Source of the DNA: Chitinophagaceae bacterium
Lineage (GTDB): Bacteria; Bacteroidota; Bacteroidia; Chitinophagales; Chitinophagaceae
Assembly (NCBI GenBank): GCA_947463105.1
Contig: CANHSD010000021.1
Location: 1 to 19,319 of the forward strand
DNA: 19,319 nucleotides
Direction of reading: 5' to 3'
Shown here: positions 15,815 through 19,319 of the stretch, in pieces
Position numbering within the stretch: position 1 is the stretch's first letter
How the letters are laid out: each line of letters begins with the position of its first letter
Translations under genes and position numbers: made by a program
Notes under the pieces: generated by a model
Databases searched by the model: none
What the model saw: only the letters and a program-made list of their open reading frames with translations
What the model was told of the DNA's origin: nothing

Positions 15815-17098
15815 ATGAATATATTGCTCCTGGGTTCTGGCGGAAGGGAACATGCCCTTGCTTGGAAAATCAAACAAAGTGCGCACTGCAGCCAACTCTT
15901 TATAGCCCCCGGAAACCCCGGAACAGCAGGGTTTGGTAAGAATATACCAATGGCTGTTGGCGATTTTGAAGCCATTGCGCTTTTCTGTAAGCAGCACCAT
16001 ATCGGGATGGTGGTCGTTGGTCCTGAAGATCCATTGGTCAATGGCATTTATGATTACCTCAAAGCAGATCCTGCCTTGCCAGGCCTGATTGTTGTGGGGC
16101 CATCAGCAGAAGCCGCAAAGCTCGAAGGTAGCAAGGCTTTTGCCAAAGCATTTATGGATCGCCAAGGCATACCCACGGCGGATTACAGGGAATTTACAAA
16201 GGAAAATTATGATGAAGGCATGGCCTATTTGAAGGCCCATCCATTGCCCATTGTTTTAAAAGCGGATGGACTGGCAGCAGGGAAAGGGGTTGTCATCGCC
16301 CAGACCCATGAAGAGGCATTGTCCAATTTTGCGGAAATGATTGTTTCGGCTCGCTTTGGTGCCGCCAGTGAGCGGGTTGTAGTAGAACAATTTCTTGAGG
16401 GTGTTGAAATGAGTGTTTTTGCCTTGACCAATGGCAGTCAGTATGTCTTGTTGCCTGAAGCAAAAGACTACAAGCGTATTGGGGAAGGCGATACGGGCCC
16501 CAATACCGGTGGGATGGGAGCCGTCAGCCCGGTGCCATTTGCCCAGGGTGTTTTTATGGATAAAGTGATTGAAAGGGTTGTCAGGCCTACAATAGCAGGC
16601 CTTGAGAAAGAGGGACTGGTGTACCATGGATTTGTATTTTTTGGCTTGATCAATGTTGGTGGAGATCCGTATGTAATCGAATACAATTGCCGGATGGGTG
16701 ATCCTGAAACAGAAGTGGTCATGCCAAGGTTAAAGTCTGATATCATGGAACTTTTTAAGGCCATGGACGATGGCAAACTGGATGAAACAGAAGTGGAGAT
16801 TGACCCAAGGGCCGCTTCCACCGTGGTTTTGGTGAGTGGTGGCTATCCCGGAGACTTTGAAAAAGACAAACAAATCAAAGGCCTTGATACCCCGTTTTCG
16901 TCCGACACAATCGTGTTTTATGCAGGAATAACGGGCGCTGAGGGCGATTTGCGCACCAATGGCGGACGGGTGGCAGCCATTACTTCTTATGGAAAGGACA
17001 TCAACGATGCGGTTCAAAAATCCCTTGGAGCAATCAAGTCCATTGGCTACGAACAGATGAATTTTCGGAAAGATATCGGCTTTGAATTTCGAAACTGA
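15815..17098 (+). CDS. purD: phosphoribosylamine--glycine ligase (GAR synthetase)
   Basis: A 427-residue ATP-grasp enzyme performing the second step of purine synthesis: phosphoribosylamine plus glycine plus ATP gives glycinamide ribonucleotide. The N-terminal domain starts LLLGSGGREHALAWK (residues 4-18), with VVGPEDPLVNGI later. The ATP-grasp region shows LKADGLAAGKGVV near 147-160, TGGMGAVSPVP near 231-241, and the metal-binding EYNCRMGDPETEV near 288-300. Length is normal and no other pur gene adjoins it. It diverges from the POT transporter gene and is followed by mreB in the same direction after 104 bases, with a separate promoter-like sequence there. Confidence 0.97.
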   Translation: MNILLLGSGGREHALAWKIKQSAHCSQLFIAPGNPGTAGFGKNIPMAVGDFEAIALFCKQHHIGMVVVGPEDPLVNGIYDYLKADPALPGLIVVGPSAEAAKLEGSKAFAKAFMDRQGIPTADYREFTKENYDEGMAYLKAHPLPIVLKADGLAAGKGVVIAQTHEEALSNFAEMIVSARFGAASERVVVEQFLEGVEMSVFALTNGSQYVLLPEAKDYKRIGEGDTGPNTGGMGAVSPVPFAQGVFMDKVIERVVRPTIAGLEKEGLVYHGFVFFGLINVGGDPYVIEYNCRMGDPETEVVMPRLKSDIMELFKAMDDGKLDETEVEIDPRAASTVVLVSGGYPGDFEKDKQIKGLDTPFSSDTIVFYAGITGAEGDLRTNGGRVAAITSYGKDINDAVQKSLGAIKSIGYEQMNFRKDIGFEFRN

Positions 17099-17109
17099 TT
17101 TTTATAATC

Positions 17110-17148
17110 CATGAATCGAACCGAATTACATTTTCAGCAAAATTCATG
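17110..17148. repeat. inverted repeat between purD and mreB
   Basis: CATGAAT (17110-17116) and ATTCATG (17142-17148) are perfect seven-base inverted repeats 25 bases apart, 11 bases after the purD stop and just before the candidate mreB promoter. There is no T run after it, so it is not a classic terminator; it might be a binding site or chance. Confidence 0.3.
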
Positions 17149-17149
17149 A

Positions 17150-17179
17150 TTGTTTATTGGGTTATTTATTTGAACTTTG
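17150..17179 (+). promoter_or_regulatory. candidate mreB promoter
   Basis: TTG (17150-17152) followed after 19 bases by GAACTTTG (17172-17179) resembles the Bacteroidota -33/-7 pair, with one mismatch in the -7 box. The leader to the mreB ATG would be about 17-20 bases. Confidence 0.45.
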
Positions 17180-17202
17180 TAAAGCGTTAAAAATACAGCT
17201 AA

Positions 17203-18228
17203 ATGGGACTTTTTACATGGTTTACACAGGACATTGCCATTGATCTTGGTACTGCAAATACACTCATCATTCACAATGACGAGATTGTGGTGAATGAGCC
17301 CTCGATTGTTGCGCTGGACAGGAACAATCCCAAGCAGTTGCTTGCAGTGGGTAAAAAAGCCTTGTTGATGCATGAAAAGACCCATGAAAGCATTCGTACA
17401 GTAAGGCCCTTGAGGGATGGAGTTATCGCGGATTTTAACGCAGCTGAATTGATGATCCGTGAGATGATCAAGTTAATTTATCCCAAGAAGCCCCTTTTTC
17501 CGCCAAGCTGGAAAATGATGATTTGTATCCCCTCCAGTATTACAGAAGTAGAGAAAAGGGCTGTTCGCGATAGTGCAGAGCAGGCTGGTGCAAAAGAAGT
17601 ATACCTGATTCATGAACCCATGGCGGCGGCCCTGGGTATCGGAATTGATGTTACGGAGCCCATCGGTAACATGATCATTGACATTGGTGGGGGAACAACC
17701 GGAATCACGGTTATTGCCCTTGCCGGCATCGTTTGTGACCAATCCATCAGGATTGCAGGTGATGAGTTTACTGCGGACATCATGGAAGCTTTGAGGAGAT
17801 ACCACAGTTTGTTGATAGGTGAAAGAACGGCAGAACAAATCAAAATACAAATTGGTGCAGCCATGAAAGATCTTGACGCACCACCAGATGATATACCGGT
17901 GAATGGAAGGGATTTGGTTACCGGCATTCCCAAACAAATCATGGTGAGCTACCAAGAAATTGCCGAGGCATTGGACAAGTCAATTTTCAAGATTGAAGAG
18001 GCCATTCTAAAGGCCCTGGAAACAACTCCTCCTGAGTTGGCTTCAGACATCTACAAGCGCGGCCTTTACCTGACAGGTGGAGGAGCATTGTTGAGAGGAT
18101 TGGACAAGCGCTTGTCGCAAAAGATCAAGCTCCCTGTACATATTGCCGAAGATCCACTGAAAAGCGTTGTGCGGGGAACCGGACTGGCTTTGAAGAATTA
18201 CCATAACTTTCCTTTCATCATGCGGTAA
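17203..18228 (+). CDS. mreB: rod shape-determining protein MreB
   Basis: A 341-residue bacterial actin that forms membrane-bound filaments directing side-wall synthesis. The nucleotide-binding motifs are complete: phosphate 1 DLGTANT at 14-20, the catalytic-region glutamate E138 in LIHEPMAAA, phosphate 2 DIGGGTT at 160-166, and the adenosine motif TGGGALLRG at 291-299. The N-terminus MGLFTWFTQD is short and amphipathic, the membrane-anchoring type. Length is normal. It starts the mreBCD run; mreC follows after 36 bases. It implies a rod or curved-rod cell, though some Bacteroidota keep mre genes with other shapes. Confidence 0.97.
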   Translation: MGLFTWFTQDIAIDLGTANTLIIHNDEIVVNEPSIVALDRNNPKQLLAVGKKALLMHEKTHESIRTVRPLRDGVIADFNAAELMIREMIKLIYPKKPLFPPSWKMMICIPSSITEVEKRAVRDSAEQAGAKEVYLIHEPMAAALGIGIDVTEPIGNMIIDIGGGTTGITVIALAGIVCDQSIRIAGDEFTADIMEALRRYHSLLIGERTAEQIKIQIGAAMKDLDAPPDDIPVNGRDLVTGIPKQIMVSYQEIAEALDKSIFKIEEAILKALETTPPELASDIYKRGLYLTGGGALLRGLDKRLSQKIKLPVHIAEDPLKSVVRGTGLALKNYHNFPFIMR

Positions 18229-18249
18229 GGATTGGAATAATAAACCCTT

Positions 18250-18264
18250 AGGAGCAAGTCCTCC
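18250..18264 (+). promoter_or_regulatory. Shine-Dalgarno-like sequence able to fold, before mreC
   Basis: AGGAG (18250-18254) stands ten bases before the mreC ATG, one of the few Shine-Dalgarno-like sequences here. GGAG can pair with CTCC (18261-18264), which touches the ATG, leaving a six-base loop. That small hairpin would hide the site. Whether this lineage's ribosomes use such sites is uncertain. Confidence 0.35.
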
Positions 18265-19113
18265 ATGCGTAACGTCTTTTTATTTCTCAAACGCTATTCT
18301 GTTTTACTTCTTTTCCTTGTCCTTCAAGGTTTGGCCCTTTCAATGCTGTTCAGTTACAACAGGTTCCATCAAACCACTTATGGCATGTTTTCCAGTGAGG
18401 TTGCAGGAAGACTCAACAAACGGGTGAACAAGGTTGAGTCTTTTTTTACGCTGAGTGAACAAAATCAGGCACTCCGCAAGCAAAATGCAACCTTGCTTTC
18501 CTACCTGCCCTCAGGTTCTGTCATTCCAGATTCTTCTTTCCAACTCATTTCAGACACTGTTGCCGTAGATTCTCTGAAAAAATATCGCCAGTACCAGTAT
18601 TTTGATGCCAAGATTATTTCCAATTCAGTGTTCTTGCAACAGAACAACATCGTTTTGCACAGGGGCTCAGCACAAGGAATAGTGCCGAACATGGCAGTTG
18701 TTGGTACAGATGGTTTGATAGGAACCGTTATCAGTGTCAGTGAAAACATGTCTATCGTCATGAGCCTGCTGCACCGGCAGTCTAAAGTAATTGCGGTATT
18801 GAAGCAAGGCAGTGGGTTAGGAGAGGTGAGCTGGGATGGTAAGGATCCCCACTTCCTGGTACTTTCCAAGATTCCCAAAACAATTGTTGTAAAAAAAGGC
18901 GACACGGTGGTCAGCAGTCCATATTCTGATAAATTTCCTTCCGGACTTCCCATTGGCTATGTTGAGAAGATCGATCAAGACCAGGAAACCAATACCTATA
19001 AGTTAAAAATCAGAACAGCCGTTGATTTTTATGCTGTTCAGCATGCATATATTGTAAAAAACCTGCTGCAGGAAGAAATGGATCAGTTGAAAAGTACATT
19101 AATCAAGGAATGA
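18265..19113 (+). CDS. mreC: rod shape-determining protein MreC
   Basis: A 282-residue bitopic membrane protein. One N-terminal helix (about residues 11-31) is followed by a short coiled coil (about 48-80: KRVNKVESFFTLSEQNQAL and onward) and the periplasmic double beta-barrel domain. That domain shows family wording: LHRGSAQGIVPNMAVVG, then GLIGTVISVSENMSIVMSLL, and later KKGDTVVSSPYSDKFPSGLPIGYV. MreC links MreB inside the cell to penicillin-binding proteins outside and activates wall synthesis. The length, shorter than the E. coli protein, is usual for Bacteroidota. Its stop codon overlaps the mreD start (ATGA). Confidence 0.94.
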   Translation: MRNVFLFLKRYSVLLLFLVLQGLALSMLFSYNRFHQTTYGMFSSEVAGRLNKRVNKVESFFTLSEQNQALRKQNATLLSYLPSGSVIPDSSFQLISDTVAVDSLKKYRQYQYFDAKIISNSVFLQQNNIVLHRGSAQGIVPNMAVVGTDGLIGTVISVSENMSIVMSLLHRQSKVIAVLKQGSGLGEVSWDGKDPHFLVLSKIPKTIVVKKGDTVVSSPYSDKFPSGLPIGYVEKIDQDQETNTYKLKIRTAVDFYAVQHAYIVKNLLQEEMDQLKSTLIKE

Positions 19114-19319
19114 GTCTAGGTTTCAAAAATATCATCAGGTTCATATTCATCATGTTCATACAAGTTTTTGTGTTGAGCAGAATCCCTCCTTTGCACCAGT
19201 TTATTGTGCCATATTTCTATTTTGCATTCATCCTCTGGTTGCCATTCAAAACAGGAAGAGCAGCCTTGCTTTTCATCAGTTTTGCAGCAGGAATGGTAGC
19301 GGATATGTTTTTCAAGACA
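19110..19319 (+). CDS. mreD: rod shape-determining protein MreD, N-terminal part (runs off window end)
   Basis: The first 70 residues are present, beginning MSLGFKNIIRF, with three hydrophobic stretches (about residues 9-23, 31-46 and 51-68) in the short-loop style of MreD. The ATG overlaps the mreC stop by four bases (ATGA), indicating translational coupling. The call rests chiefly on position after mreBC plus the membrane pattern; the visible motif LPFKTGRAALLFISF and then GMVADMFF agrees with Bacteroidota MreD. MreD is the small integral-membrane partner of MreC. In this phylum a penicillin-binding protein 2 gene and rodA commonly follow, but they are outside the window. Confidence 0.85.
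   Translation, partial: MSLGFKNIIRFIFIMFIQVFVLSRIPPLHQFIVPYFYFAFILWLPFKTGRAALLFISFAAGMVADMFFKT

Noticed and set aside
17473..17955. 160-codon minus-strand frame inside mreB
   Set aside because: Antisense shadow; mreB is intact and conserved in the opposite strand.
1..19319. Search for CRISPR arrays, tRNA or rRNA genes, insertion sequences, att sites and defence genes
   Set aside because: No regular spaced repeats, cloverleaf, transposase, integrase or terminal repeats were seen by eye; the region reads as core chromosome.

Overview
The window looks like ordinary chromosomal DNA from a member of the Bacteroidota, most likely a Chitinophagales-type bacterium. Evidence is a PorZ-like protein of the type IX secretion system with a C-terminal sorting domain, RF1, SerRS, RecO and MreB sequences of the Bacteroidota style, AT-rich gene starts with few well-placed Shine-Dalgarno sequences, and several matches to the Bacteroidota -7 box TAnnTTTG. 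Assignment below phylum is inference. I see no tRNA, rRNA, CRISPR array, insertion sequence, integrase or attachment site. There are 17 protein genes (15 complete, one cut at each window edge), packed tightly. The longest stretch without a gene is about 210 bases.

Layout. 1-2031 (-): N-terminal 677 residues of an RND/MMPL-type membrane exporter. 2056-5089 (+): porZ and recO, one base apart. 5090-6253 (-): a metal-dependent amidohydrolase whose stop codon directly abuts that of recO. 6322-7380 (+): prfA (release factor 1). 7595-8372 (-): gcvH followed by a VanZ-like membrane protein. 8490-9541 (-): a small unrecognised protein overlapping by one base with an exported cyclophilin. 9597-10868 (+): serS. 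10884-15735 (-): a three-gene run of POT peptide transporter, OPT-family transporter and AlkB-type alkane monooxygenase. 15815-17098 (+): purD. 17203-19319 (+): mreB, mreC and the start of mreD, the rod-shape operon.

How the genes work together. Most are housekeeping genes: translation (prfA, serS), purine synthesis (purD), one-carbon metabolism (gcvH), recombination repair (recO) and cell shape (mreBCD). The envelope theme is strong: RND exporter, PorZ, exported cyclophilin, VanZ-like protein and Mre proteins. The least explained unit is the POT-OPT-alkB run, which links two peptide-transporter families to a membrane di-iron hydroxylase.

I did not find a convincing new multi-gene system such as a defence island, biosynthetic cluster or mobile element. 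The points most worth a second look are the POT-OPT-alkB gene order, the unrecognised 114-residue protein coupled to a cyclophilin, two genes whose promoter-like box sits four bases before the start codon, a strong terminator buried inside the end of the vanZ-like gene, and repeats upstream of gcvH.
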